Assembly: GCA_003024175.1 (NCBI GenBank)
Contig: MDYQ01000125.1
Span: 1 to 64,000, forward strand
Origin: Planoprotostelium fungivorum
Taxonomy: Eukaryota > Evosea > Variosea > Cavosteliida > Cavosteliaceae
Length of the DNA stretch: 64,000 nt
Direction: 5' to 3'
A model generated the notes under the pieces. That model saw only the letters and a list, made by a program, of their open reading frames with translations, searched no databases and was not told the origin of the DNA. Positions 34,167-47,400 of the stretch are shown here, in pieces. The position numbers were made by a program, and so were the translations under genes. Each line of letters opens with the position of its first letter. Position 1 is the stretch's first letter.

Positions 34167-37100
34167 ATGAGGTCTATACTGTTTCTGCTGTGTCTCACGG
34201 TGGGATACGGACTGAACGAGACGGAGGTGCTGGTAGACTTCTTTGGACAGACGGGAGGTATGGGTTTAGGATATGAGAATGTTTTGTGAAACACGTGGAT
34301 CTCTAATTCACTCGGTTATTCAGGTATCTACTGGTATAACCACACGAATTGGAATGAAACAGACGCATGCAATTACCACGGTGTCACGTGTCTTAATGGC
34401 ACCGTCACAGAACTCCATCTCGAGTTCAACCATCTGGAAGGCATATTACCAGACGTCATCGGTTATCTGGTCAATCTGAAGACATTGAATCTCAGCAGCA
34501 ACTTTCTATCAGGATCCATTCCATCTTCATTGGGGAACCTCTATCATCTTGAACATCTAGATCTCGGTTTCAATCAATTCGAAGGCACACTCCCTGGTGA
34601 TAGACGATTTCGAATGGGCATTATCAACTGACCCAAACAGACATTTTTCTCAACAAATACTTCCTCAGCACTATTGTTCTGAGCAATAACCTTTTCAATG
34701 GACCCTTACCTCCTACTCTGCTCAACTTACCATCTCTCTTGGTTTTAGACGTCTCTATGAATTACTTTGACGGCACATTACCCGAACTCGGTTCCTCCGT
34801 CTATTTGGCCTTTCTATACGTCAATCAGAACAGGTACGATCGTCTTCACATCTCCATCATTTCACGAGAACTCATCACTGACATCATGTTGATGCATCGT
34901 AGATTCTTTGGAACGATACCCCTCAGTTGGAGGAATCTAATCAATATCTATTATCTTCGTATGGACAACAACCAATTAGAAGGTGAGCTCTTGCATCATC
35001 CACCCCATCTGAACCTCTCAGGCACGCTGAACGGATACTTTGAAGAATCCCAAACCTTGCAACTGTGGGCGGCAGGGTGTGTTGCACATCATCACCATCT
35101 CCACCTGACATCATCAGTTTCAACTTCTTCAGTGGAAGCATACCCGACATCTTTAGACACAACGTCTTCATCTTCTACGCAGGTGAATCGATCTACACGA
35201 CATCATCAGAAATAAAATGAAATAAAATCATCTCCATCATCATCATCTCCACGACATCACATCTCATCTCGCCGCAGGTTACAATCAACTGACTGGCAAC
35301 TTACCTCCCTCCTTTTATACCTCTCAGAAGGTTCAATATCTACTGGTCAACAAGGTGAGCTCTTCGAACATCCTCCATCACTCAGCGCATGAAGAACCGT
35401 CTGAGTGGTGAGCTGTCGCCCGACATCGGCAACGTGAGCTCCCTCACTCACTTGTGGCTGTGGACGGTGGGCTCGTTGTAGATGGCAGATCTCATCTGAC
35501 GTGAATCAGAATGACTTCAGCGGTCCCCTGCCCAGCACATTAGGAAATCTGAAGAGTCTGTCTCAGTTGGCACTGTTCCAGGTGGGCATACGTAACGGAG
35601 CGTAACGTAAGGGGTGACAGAACATGTTCTCCGGACCGATTCCTAGGGAAATCTCTCAGGCGAGGAATCTGACTTACTTTGACATCTACGACAACCAAGT
35701 GAGTTGCCTCGTTGTAGATGGTCATCTCATATGATTGTAGATGAGCGGACCTTTACCCTCCGAAATCGGCGACATGACGTCACTCCAAGGTACCCATTCA
35801 TTCTATATCATCTATCTACAACGAGCCATCCCACACCATTCGATTCATCCCTGCAGTTTTATCCATCGGCTCGAACAACTTCACATCGACCGTCCCCCTT
35901 ACTTTTGGTAAACTGTACGGTCTCCTTACCTTAACCATCGATTCAAATCCACAATTGAACGGTAGTCTCGACTTCTTCGTCGGCATGTACAGCCTCTACC
36001 GGTTCGATGCTTCCTTCTGTGATTTTTCCGGACAGATACCCACCTGGGTTGTGAACATGAATATACTGAACGTGAGAGATGAAGAATGAACGTGAATTGA
36101 ATGAGACAGAGTTTCACGGTCACGAATTGTAGATTGACTGGGTACCTACCTGATTTCTCACCTTACGCGAACATCTCACAGATCGACATATGTGAGTGGC
36201 TGGTTGTAGATGGAAACTGAATGAAATTCCAGCGAATAACAATATCACCGGTATATTACCCAAGGTGAATGTTTCAACTTGTAGATTGTAATTAAACTCG
36301 AACAGCAACTGGGAACAGATTTGAGAATATTAGACGTCAGTCACAACAAGTGAATTCATCACCATCCATACTTTCACTCATTTTCCCGCAGCATCGGCGG
36401 TTACATCCGATTAGAATGGAAGAAATATAATAACATGACTACACTCTTATTGAACGACAACGACATCGGTAACTCTGGTACCGCCGTCTTAGACAACAAC
36501 GTGAGGTCATCATCAGATCATCTCATCATGACGATGAACAGTTGAGCATCCTCCAATCCCTTCAGAAGCTTCAGATCTTCGATGCATCGAATAATCAACT
36601 GAGTGGTACACTCAAGATCGACGCCTTCGACTATTCAGATGGTTTAGAAGAGATTCACTTGAGCGTAAGTTTCTCGCTGAGATGTAAAGATTCATTCATC
36701 ATTCAGGGAAATAACTTGACCGGTTACGTCGTGATATCAGCTGGTATGTTAGCTATGCCCAAATTGCGCATATTCGATCTATCAGGTGAGAGTATCGATG
36801 ATGTGGAGTGACTGATACGAGAAGACAATCGACTCGTTGGGTCGTTACCGTTTTATCTGGCATACTGTCCTCTCATCACTTACATCAATATGAGCCGAAA
36901 CGAGGTGAGAGAATCTATTTTATTTCATTTTATTTCGTGTGGCCTGACGTTCGTAGTTGTCGGATGTTTTTCCCACGGTCTACAAATATCTCCGCAATCT
37001 GAACACGCTAGACGTGAGATACGTACGTATCGTACGTTCATTGAACGTCTGACAGGTGTCGTACAATCGTCTCGTTGGGTCTCTACCTCTATCGATCGGC

Positions 37101-40100
37101 AGCTGGTACAATCTACAGACATTATGTTTTCAGAACAACATGCTGGAAGGTGAAGTCATTCGATTCATCTGAACCTCTTCATTGAAACGATGATAGGACA
37201 ACTTCCGTCGAGTCTGGGTAAATTGGTGAAGCTCACCACGCTAGAACTGAGTAACAACAATCTGTCCTCCGATTCTCTATCTTTCATCTCTACCATGCAA
37301 CAATTACACTCCCTCACCCTGTCGAATAATTCCATCTGTGCAGATATCCCAACTGTTTTACGTGAGAGAGTTACATTTATAAGATAAGACTGACCGTGAT
37401 AGCACCTAACATCCACACATTCGACCTATCGAATAACGATCTGTACGGAGTTATACCCGATTCGATCTACTCTCTACACTATCTCGACGTTCTTATCCTC
37501 AGGGTATGAAGCATACATCGTTACGTGGTGCATCCATTCATCTCGTTACAGAATAATCGATTGAACGGAACCATCAAGAGATTTGTCTCTGATCCGATGG
37601 TGAGAAGAACATTTTAATTTCCATCGATTGATGTACGTCAGACCGTAGATCTATCTCATAATGATCTGACGGGCGATCTATCCTTCTTATCTCAGCTGTC
37701 TTCGATATCTGAGTTACGCCTCAATTCGAATTATTTATCGGGGACGATTCCATCTTTGGCGGGAAGAAAAAATCTAGCCGTTTTCGATTTGAGTCATAAT
37801 CTCTTGGTAGGACAGGTGAATTCAAATCGATCTTTTCAAATTTCAAATGTCTCTACTCTCCGGACGACTCTTTGTGTCGAAGACATCCATCGATGTAGAT
37901 TGAAACGATTTAGATTCCAGATTTCATTCAGATGTTATCTCTGAAAGTTCTCAACGTCAGCTCGAATCTACTCAACGGGTCCCTCCCCCTCTTGACTTGG
38001 GATATCTCACTATCCATCTATGATGTCTCACACAATAACATACAGTACGCCAGACAGGTGAGGTCACGTGACCCACACTGGCTGACGTGAAAAAGTCAAC
38101 GATGCTGACGAGCGAGTTGACCTGTCACACGAACGGAAATCCATTGAGATGTCCGGTAGCTGACGTCTATCTACAACGCTGTAATTCGACTTGTACCGTC
38201 GTGGGCAAGAACGAAGTGGATACTCTGCAGTACCACATGGACGGATCAATCGAACGTTTCAATTCGACGAGATTTCTACAAGTGTTAGCCAACCTCAGCG
38301 GCATCGATATGGGTCGTCTATCTATTCTGAACGTCAGGTGATGTCTCATCAATGTCTCTCATCAAATCATGATGTGACGGACGCATCGACGATGTGACAC
38401 TCGATGTACTGATGCAATTACAGAGAGGGAAGCGTCATCGCCACGGTACAGATCTCCCCCGCCGATGGAAGGATGACGAATCAAGGCTCCGTGGAAGACA
38501 GCATCGACATCTTAAAGTCCATCCCAGAATCAGTCTACCGAGATAGTGGATATCTATTATTAGATCCCGTCGGTACTCCCATCAGCGTACCTGTATCTAC
38601 AACGATACTCGATCGCGGCGACGATCGCTCCCTGGGGCCCATACTGGGTGGAGTACTCAGTGAGTCCCAAATATTTGGGACGGGAAGATGATTGACATCA
38701 GGTGGCTTCTTGGTACTCATCGTCATCATGGCCGTAGTCTTCATCGTGTACCGCCATCACATCAGGAAGGAATCGTTCACGAGACAGTTGATGTTGGTCG
38801 ATTTGAAGGTACTCAATACCGATATGGTGAAGAAATCCATCATCAATTATGAAGAGCTGAAGAACATGCAAATGGTGAGTCAAATCATCCATAAAGTCAT
38901 CAAATCATCCATCATGTCATCAAATCATCCATCAAGTCATCAAATCATCCATCATGTCATCAAATCATCCATCATGTCATCAAATCATCCATCATGTCAT
39001 CAAATCATCCATCTTACCATCTTGTCATCGAATCACATCGTGTTGATTGATGCGACAGATCGGATGTGGTGCATTCGGCATCGTCTATCGTGCAAAATGG
39101 AGAGAGACACAAGTTGCAGTGAGTCAGATGGACACCCAAAATCATCGATGTCTCACATTCATCGCAGGTCAAGCAGATCAAATCTGAATTGATCACACAG
39201 AAGCAATTAGAAGCCTTCTTGAAAGAGGTGACCGCCTTACGTCTTCGTTCAGAAGTGACATGAACAGGTTTTCATCTGGCAAGGACTGAAAGTACATCCA
39301 AACATCGTAACCTTCATCGGTAAGTGTTCGAATGCATCGTCCATTTGATATCTGAAATCCGTGCAGGTGTTACCTTCCCGCCTCAACCTCTATCCATGGT
39401 GACCGGTGAGATATCTTCATTCCTCTCCACGAAAGAATAAAATAGAATAAAATCATCCGTTCACACTGACCTCCCGCAGAGTTTTGTCACATGGGCTCAC
39501 TGTACGAACACTTGAGAAAAGTCGAATGCACAATGGAGGAGAAATTGAAATTCATCGGTGAAATTGCACTTGGAATGCTTCACCTGCACAAAGAGAAGGT
39601 GGAAATCATTCATCCTCTACATTCAACGTGAAATAACATCGATCAGGTCATTCACAGAGATTTGGCCGTGAGGAATATCCTGTTGAGTCGACATATGGAA
39701 GCAAAGGTGAGAAGAAAAGAGAAGAGACAGCTGAAGAGAAGTAAAGGTATCCGATTTCGGTCTGTCACGCGAGCAAGAGAACACAGAAGAAGTGTCTCAG
39801 ACAACATCTTACATCGGCCCGGTCAAATGGATGGTGAGTCTTTACCATTCAACTCGGTTACGAAACATATTCACCTTCACGTCAGGCACCAGAGGCCATA
39901 TCTTCTCGTCACTATTCGATCAAATCAGATGGTGAGAAGAGTGATCCCTCCTTGTCTGATGGGTTCAGTTTATTCTTTCGGCATTGTCATCTGGGAGATC
40001 GTGCAAGTGGAAGAGCCGTGGGAGGGAGAGGCCGCTGTGAACGTGGCGATGAGAGTTGTGAAGGAGGGTGCGAGATTGACGATTCCCGATGGATGTCCTT

Positions 40101-40529
40101 CTCAATTGTCGGATCTCATGGAGAGTGAGTCATCGTCATCACATCGACATCATCAGATCTTCACCACACCATCATCATCACTATGCCATCATCTTCATCG
40201 TACCATCATCATCACGATCACATCATCACACCGACACCTCCACAGGATGTTGGAAGACGGACCACACGGAGCGTCCAGACTTCCAAGACATCTGCGATGT
40301 CCTCGGAATGACATCCAGCGACGACGAGGGAGAAGCCATTCACTCTGAGAAGTTCTCTGATGGTTATTTTGTCCCTGATTCAGATGTTCCCCCCACAGAT
40401 TCGGGTTACATCTTTGCCAAAATCGATGAAGTGAACGAAGACAAGAGAGGAGAAGGAAAGGAAGAAGAGAAAGCTTCTTATTCACATTCAGAGTACATTG
40501 TTCCTGTCATCGAACAGAAAGTCTTGTAA
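34167..40529 (+). CDS. Leucine-rich-repeat receptor kinase with tyrosine-kinase-type motifs
   Basis: Signal peptide MRSILFLLCLTVGYG at 34,167; an LRR N-cap (WYNHTNWNETDACNYHG, GVTCLNG) and roughly 20 plant-type LRRs (LNLSSNFLSGSIPSSLGNL, LDLGFNQFEGTLP and similar) in many short exons; a TM segment (GGFLVLIVIMAVVFIVYRH) near 38,701-38,760; then a kinase with GCGAFGIVYRAKW, VAVKQIK, HRDLAVRNILL, VSDFGLSRE and GPVKWMAPE. The catalytic loop and P+1 signatures are of tyrosine-kinase rather than TKL type. The tail after the kinase contains DGYFVPDSD, DSGYIFAKID and HSEYIVPVI. Roughly 1,500 residues. Expected role: a surface receptor signalling by phosphorylation. The ligand is unknown. One intron (38,877-39,058) is a 20-nt minisatellite. 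Confidence 0.88.
38883..39028 (+). repeat. Intronic 20-nt tandem repeat (about 7 copies)
   Basis: Copies of catcaaatcatccatcatgt, some with one or two changes, fill an intron just before the kinase domain of the LRR receptor gene. Direct head-to-tail copies with no spacers. Confidence 0.85.
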
Positions 40530-40609
40530 ATAAACGAATGGGTGTGAGATGGTACGGTTCTCTTCGAAGACGAGCAGGTGTAAAGTGAATAAAGAGTCAA
40601 GTGTGAAGT

Positions 40610-42074
40610 TTACCAATCGCTGTCTGAAGAGGAGACCTGCTTCTTCTTTTTCTTCTTCTTGTTCGGTGGCTTGGTCGTCTCTTCTTCCACCTTTCTCTTC
40701 TTACTCTTCTCTCTCTTCTCTTCTTCCTTTGGTGTCTCCTTCTTCGGTGTCTCCTTCTTCTTCGCTCCTTCACTCCTCTTCACGGCCATAATCTTCTTTT
40801 TTCCCTCCTGCTGCTGCGCCTGCTTCTCCTGCTTCTGCGCCTTCTTCTGCTGCGCCTTCTTCTCCTGCTTCTGCGCCTTCTTCTCCTGCTTCTGCGCCTG
40901 CTTCTCCTGCTTCCGCGCCTTCTTCTGCTGCCCCTTCACTGGACGATGAATGTCTGACGTAGAGTGTCTCCTCGTGATCATGCTCGATGTGAGAGAGAAG
41001 ACGTGTCCCATCTCTCTCGCTCTCTGATAGTAATCTTCCAACGTCATGTTCTCTGATTCTCCGTTTTGTTCGATCTGATCGAAGACGGATGCATCGGGGA
41101 GCTCGCATTCCTGATTTCCGTTCAGAGTGTGTCGTGATGATGAGATGATGATGATGATGTGGATCAGCAAGGGGATGATTGGATGAATATCAAATGATGT
41201 TATGGATCATATTCTCACCTCAAATATGTGTCCCGACAAACCACAATTGCAGCACGTTCCATCGTAATTCGGTTTGTATCCATTGTCTTTGGACAGAGTG
41301 TGCAGTGAATGGTTCATCACGATAGAATCTCTTCTCTTGTTACGTTCGTTAGATCCTTGGTTTGGTGTCTGATGATGGTCAATCGTCATCAACGTGATGT
41401 AATGCGTCGTGACAAAGACACGGAAGGTGTGGGTGTCTCACCGAAGGCGAAGAATTAGTGTCTCTGTGACACGGATGATAACCGATGGCGCCACATACGA
41501 TACACGGAAGAGATGAACCATCTTCGGGTGGAACGAGTCGAGGGCCGTATTGGAGTTCGATGTTCTGCGTATAACATTTAGAGTGACTCGCGAGTCACAT
41601 GTGAGATCTCACGCGTTGAAATTTGGATGGCTGCGTGCGATTTCTGGGGGTGATGACAGACTTTTGCAACCGAAAACTGTTGTTTCGGAACAATTGCTTC
41701 TGTTCGTCTGTAAAATAGATGTTGCCGTCTGCATCGGTATCATCATCATCACTACTCCCCAATTGGTGGACAAAAGGTTTCGGTTTTGTTGTGCTTCCAT
41801 TGCTGACCTGGTTTCAATTCAATCGTTTTAGAGTCCTTCTCTTAAAGGAACTCACTGATGTCTTGGATGATGTCACACTGTTAGTGTTCTTCTTTCCATT
41901 CAGAACCTTGTTCTTGATATCCAAAACGAGCTTGGTAAACTTTCCAGTGACAGACTTTTTGGAATCGTTTCCATTATCGTCATCATCTTCGATCTGATCG
42001 AAACACTGTCAGTGACACCGTTGAATCAGACCTCTCCCCACCGTAATCACGTCCCTCTTTGAGCTCATGGTCAT
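40610..42074 (-). CDS. CCHC zinc-knuckle protein with basic repetitive tail
   Basis: Five exons on the minus strand rebuild one protein of about 370 residues: M at 42,074 (MTMSSKRDVIT), an acidic stretch EDDDDNGND, GSSDDDDTDADGNIYF, then a first cysteine cluster CIVCGAIGYHPCHRD and a second, spliced CCHC knuckle CCNCGLSGHIFEEC (C-x2-C-x4-H-x4-C). The tail is tandem KKAQKQE units and ends KKKKKKKQVSSSDSDW. CCHC knuckles bind single-stranded nucleic acid, and the basic tail suggests a nuclear or nucleolar RNA-binding protein. The knuckle crossing an intron exactly is strong support for the model. It is convergent with the LRR receptor gene (80 bp). Confidence 0.75.
40800..40935 (-). repeat. Coding tandem repeat (KKAQKQE units)
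   Basis: About seven 21-nt and related units encoding KKAQKQEK-like heptads in the basic tail of the zinc-knuckle protein. Confidence 0.8.
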
Positions 42075-42228
42075 CGGGGTTCGCGATATGATCTCGTATC
42101 TCAAACAACAACGAGAGAAAAAGGACGGAAATTGAACGAGCTCATCTCATCCACTTTCTACATCACATCGTAGATTCATCGTCTTCACACAGAATCCATC
42201 ACGTGCATCATCACATAAATAGAATGTT

Positions 42229-43911
42229 TTATCCGGATGGTGGTTTCAGCCACCATTGATTCTTCTCTCTATGATCCCACAGACGATTCTGCTCTCTCCA
42301 CAAGTTTTCTTCCATCTTAATCCAATCTTCTACCACATCATCCATGTTGGTCCACACACCTGCAATGTATTAATCTCCGATCGAAATCATCATCTCAGCT
42401 CACCCACGTCATACTCTCTCACATTGCACGGTTGATGTTGCTGCTGCTCTGAGATCATCGTCAACGGTGGTTCATCTTGTCTGTGATTCTTCCTGTTGCT
42501 GCCGAGGGGGGCGATGCATTCTACCTTCATGGCACAATCTCTCCAGGACTGAATGAGAGGACTGGCCAGGTTGATATCGAAGGCAACGAGACCAGCCGTG
42601 CACATTCCAACTTCACTCCACCTGCACGACGCTTTAGACGTGATGATGAACATCGAGGAGGTGATGAAACTGAAGATGGTGATGGTGATGATGGTGATGG
42701 ACTGTGATCGGTGACGGTGTTTCACCTCACTCCCGGCCTGGACTCCTGAGACGGCGTCACGTTGAAATAAACCATCGCGTCTCTGTGTGTCCAATAAGGT
42801 AACGGATAACCTGACCTCCATCAGTCACATCATCGTCCTCTCATCACCGACCTCTGTGTGGAGAGAAGAAGCCGGGTCTGCCACCTATCCTCCACTGATG
42901 GTATACTAGATGTTCCAGTGATAAGAGGTATTCGTCCGTAATTGCATTACCGCTGTCACTCCACACTAAGAGAGCTCGATTGGACAATTGGTCCTGGCCT
43001 CTTGCCAATTTGTTGGACATTTTGGCCCATTCTTCGTGGATGATAATCGGTTTCCAAGCCCAGTGGCCTGTATCAAGTTTCAATGTCTAACATTCTACAC
43101 GATCATGTGATGTGATGGTAGAGTGACGCACCTCTCGTGTATTCTTGTGTCATCTCATCGTAGTTGGAGATGTTGACGTGTCGTGGATAATTTTCGAATT
43201 GGAATCTCTCGATGCGTTTGACAAAGTGATATTCTGGTGTGGGTGCTTTGGATGATTTTCCAGCATGACGTCCGTAGATGATCTTGTCCAGGTCATTCGC
43301 TTGTTCTTCCGTTAAGCCTAGGTCGTATATCACCACCTATCAATCGTATCAGATGCATTGTGATGTATGGAGTAGAATAATAACTGAAAAAGATGCTGCG
43401 AATCACCTCGATCTTCAGGCTCGAAAACTTTCCCAGGCACTCACCCAGTGCACCCAGGTTACCCCTTCCCCTCGATTTCGGTTTTCCTTCGTTCAAGATC
43501 CTTCGCATTCTCAACAGCCAACCTGATTCGAGTCATTCTTGTTCTCTTGTCTAACGAATCACCTCTCAACGCATCGAAATGATTCGAAGATGCCCCCGTG
43601 ACGAGAAGTAATGGTAGGACTGGAGGACAGCTGAAGAAGCGGGTCAGTCGTAGCGAATAGAGAATAGACCTCTCAACTGACCTCGCCGTGGCAGAAGCAA
43701 CCTCTCTTGGTCTGTGTGACATCATCACAGATACAAATCCCACTGCAATGCATGCGGATAATAAGAGGATGATCTTCGCCACCGATCTCTCTTGTCTTCT
43801 CTTCGATGGAGGTGGGTCCAAATTGATATCTGGAGGTGATAACTCCGTTCCATCTGGCACTAGAAACTGAGGTTGTTGTGCCAGTTGATCAAACAGCTTT
43901 GGTTTAACCAT
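42229..43911 (-). CDS. DUF1647-like type II membrane protein (glycosyltransferase-like)
   Basis: About eight exons, roughly 420 residues. A short cytosolic N-terminus (MVKPKLFDQLAQQ) precedes one TM segment (AKIILLLSACIAVGFVSVM), giving type II topology. The luminal part reads PVLPLLLVTGASSNHFDALR, VVIYDLGLTEEQANDL, FENYPRHVN, GHWAWKPIIIHEEW, ALLVWSDSGNAI, FFSPHRG and the C-terminal WRDCAMKVECIAPLGSNRKNHRQD. These match the pattern of the DUF1647 family, proteins with a glycosyltransferase-like fold and no settled activity. Splice sites were set to keep the family pattern, and the acceptors are ordinary. The C-terminal tail is Trp-rich (DVVEDWIKMEENLWREQ). It likely acts in the Golgi. Confidence 0.7.
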
Positions 43912-44415
43912 GATCGTCGAGTCAATCGATGGTCAAATGCAGAACGTGCTGATCCCACGCAGGTCATCTTCAGTGTAGATCGATGGAAATGAAAGAAACC
44001 ACATTAAAAGGCTCATTGGATTGCGATCGCACTTCTACGCCACTCCCTCTTTGTCCACTCAGCAATAAACAGAAATAGATTTGCGAACTAGATCCTCCTG
44101 TTCTGATATTTAAAGTTGATCTGAGCGTCACTTAACTCTTCAAAGGGGGAGCAAAAGTTTGTACGCGGTTTTATGCGATGCTCTTGATACTCCAATCAAG
44201 GACCCCACACCTTCGGCCTCAGTGCCTTCGTCCTCTATAGAGGGGACGTGTTGAGACACTCTCTCAGTTATCCAATGAGATTGATTTTGCTCCAGATAGC
44301 ACAAAGTAAAGGGTGACACTAGATCTACAGATTCTCCAATCAGTTGGCAGGGGAGAAGGTACGGAGGATTATCGCAGAAACTTTCAAGGGGTTGAGTCAC
44401 GTAAGACACAGACTC
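43912..44415. other. Divergent intergenic region
   Basis: About 500 bp between the DUF1647-like gene (-) and the kinase gene (+). A minus-strand frame of 89 codons (44,140-44,409) is present but shows no motif. No other feature recognised. Confidence 0.4.
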
Positions 44416-47400
44416 ATGGTCAGAGCTAAGCTATCGGTTGAAGGTGAATGGAGGAAGATAAGACGACTCCTGTTTATTCCGAAAATGATGTCGAATTGAG
44501 TGGATATGATACTGATGTGGTGGATAGTGACCGAGGCGAGGGGATTAGAGCATCCTAATAAGAAGCTGTGTAATCCTTACTGTGTCATCATATGGGGATC
44601 GAGAAAAAAGAAAACTAAGACACTGAGAAAGACAAACACTCCCAAGTGGGAGGAAAGCTGCTTTTTGTGAGTATTATGAATCAAATCTATCATCATCGGC
44701 TTGACAATCCATCGGCTCTCATTTTCTAATCGCCCAAAGTCAAATCCAGGGGGATCCTTCGGAAGTAGACAATGACCTCATTGTCCAAATATGCAGTCAC
44801 GGTCTTCTCTCGGACATGAAATTGGGAACTCTAACGGTATGCATCCTCAAATGTTCCATCTCTAATGTCTTACAGTTTGCCGTGGAAGATCTACGTAACA
44901 AGAGTTTTGTAAAACCCAGATGGTATTCTCTGACACAATGTGATGGTGGAGAGATCCTATTGAGCGCCACTTTGCAGGAGACATCAGACAGCGACGATAT
45001 CTTCACTCCCAAAGCTTCGACTTCTTTCACCATCTATCATTCGGAATCAGCTTCCTCGATTGACTCTCTGACCTCTTCTACTTCGGACAATGTAGACTCT
45101 CCAGTTTCGAAACATTCACCCAGGGTGATTTCTCTCTTTCCATCACACGACGTTCATCAGATCAACTCCATCTGATGATGAAAACAGTTTTTGAGTAGTG
45201 AAACCTCCACCTCTAGACGAGGCACCGCCATTTCTCTGGTAATCATCTCACACCATTCCATCCATCATCTCCGATGCAGAAGACATCGTCTAACACATCA
45301 TCACAGACACCAACCGAGAGCCGAGCCCGCCTCACGACTCGTTCTTCCACGAGAAACTTTGACTACGGCGAGATCATCAACGCCGAGAACATCATCGATT
45401 ACGAGCTCTTAGCCCTCCACACCTTCCCCTGCTCTCTACGCGGCTCCGGCTCTGGCATCGTCTGTCTGTCCCAAAAGTCAATCACCTTCATCTCCAGGAA
45501 AAAAGGTGTAGCTTTTAAATTCGAATTTAAACTCTAGAATTGGGACTGAACATAGAAGGAATGGAGAAGAAGAACGTGGAGAACATTGTCATCACGATGG
45601 ATGAGGTGACGCAGATATCGAAGACCAATGTTGTCCTCCTCGTCCCAAATGCCATAGAGGTGCACACGGAGAATCGAGGAGTGAGTTTTCGGTCCCAATT
45701 TGTAGAAAGAAAAGAGATTAAATCATAACAGGTTTTTTCGTTCTTGGGATTTCATCAGAGAGACGTCATCTATCGCATCATGACTGTTCTCATGACAAAT
45801 TCAAAGAAGAAGAACACTTCAGTGAGTCTCCTGTTTCTCTTTCTCTCTTCTATATTTTCCTCTCTCTCTTCCTCTCTACATTTTCCTCTCTTTCTCTTCC
45901 TCTCTCCTTCTATTCTCTGTATTCTTCTCTCTTTCTCTTCCTCCTCTTATTTCTTAACCTCCTCCCCTTCTCTCCCTCCTCTTATTTCTTATCCTTCTCC
46001 CCTTCTCTCCCTCCTATCTCTTCTCTCCTTCTCCCTTTCTCTTCACAAACTGACACAACTCAGTTGAAAGGAGAAACACCACTCTTTGAATCCGTCTTAC
46101 GAAACGACGCGGCCGAGACAAAGAGGCTGCTCCAAACGACAAACGATCACGACATCAACCTGCCCGACCATCTCGGCTTCACCGTCCTCCACGTCTGTGT
46201 GTCTAGAGAGATGATCGACGGTGCCGTTTTAGACCTCCTCCTCTCCTTCCCTGGCATCGACGTGAACTTGAAGAATAAGGATGGAAACACGGCGCTGCAT
46301 TATTTCTGCAGGTCATACATATCACCGGATGACTGTCAGGATCTGTTCTCTACGTTCGTCAGGGTGAGTTTATAGAGAACGATATCGATAGCGATGCATC
46401 TGAATCAGATGAATGTTGAATAGACATGAGTGTAAATCGAGATATCAATCTAGATAGAGATAGATCTAGATAGAGATAGATCTAAACGAGATCCATTTCA
46501 ATCGATCGAAATAGATATGTAGATCAGATAGAGATGAATCGAAACGAGATGAATCTAAATCGAGACAGAGGGGAGCTAACGTGAACGCGGCTAATTCGAA
46601 CGGTGAGACACCACTGCACAAGGCCATGTTCAACAATTCGATTCGTCTGCTACTGGTGGAGCTTCTCTTGGATTGTGGTGCAGCCATCAACTTTGTCAAT
46701 CAGAGCGGGGAGACGGCCCTCCACTACGCCGCCAGGTGAGAAATTCTGGCGGGAAAATCGAATTGGGACGGAAATTGAGACGGTACAGGTTCGGTCGCAA
46801 AGATTTGGTCCACGCTCTCGTCATGAGAGGAGCGGACATGTCGTTGAGAGGCACCGGGCAAGATAAAGAGACAGCTTATGAATTAGCCGTGCGCTGGGGC
46901 TATGAGGATATGGCATCCCACATTCAACGTCTATCGAGTGAGTTTTTGTCATCATCATCTGATCACATCATCACGATCGTCTCACGAACATGTCATGATG
47001 CGATCGATCATCCCATCTCATCTTCATCTCATCTTCATCTCTTTCCACCGACTGAAATTTTTCAGTGCTACGAGACTGGCTGAAGAACATGGAGCTGGAG
47101 AAATTCTTCCCTCTCTTCGTATCAGAAGAGATGTTCCTCGAAGAATGCGAGTACATCGACGATTCGGTACTAGACCGTCTCAACATCACATCAACTGGAA
47201 ATCGAATCAAAATTTTACGCGCGGCCGCACAACTCGGTGCGAACAAGAACGGTAAATCGACCGCGGCTGGAACAGAAGAAGACGAGAAATCGGCGACGAG
47301 CTCCATGCATTCTTCTCCCGGAGAAGAGAAGAACAGAGACAGGCTGCTGACCTCATCAGAGGAGAGAGTGACATTGAAGAAGCAGGGAGAGCAGAACATG

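Noticed and set aside
38883-39028. Regular 20-nt repeats that resemble a CRISPR array
   Set aside because: Copies are head to tail with no unique spacers, in an intron of a eukaryotic receptor gene; it is a minisatellite.
40659-40949. Plus-strand Phe/Cys-rich frame
   Set aside because: Antisense of the KKAQKQE repeats in the zinc-knuckle gene.
44140-44409. An 89-codon minus-strand frame between two divergent genes
   Set aside because: No motif, no hydrophobic pattern, and no splice logic; treated as chance.
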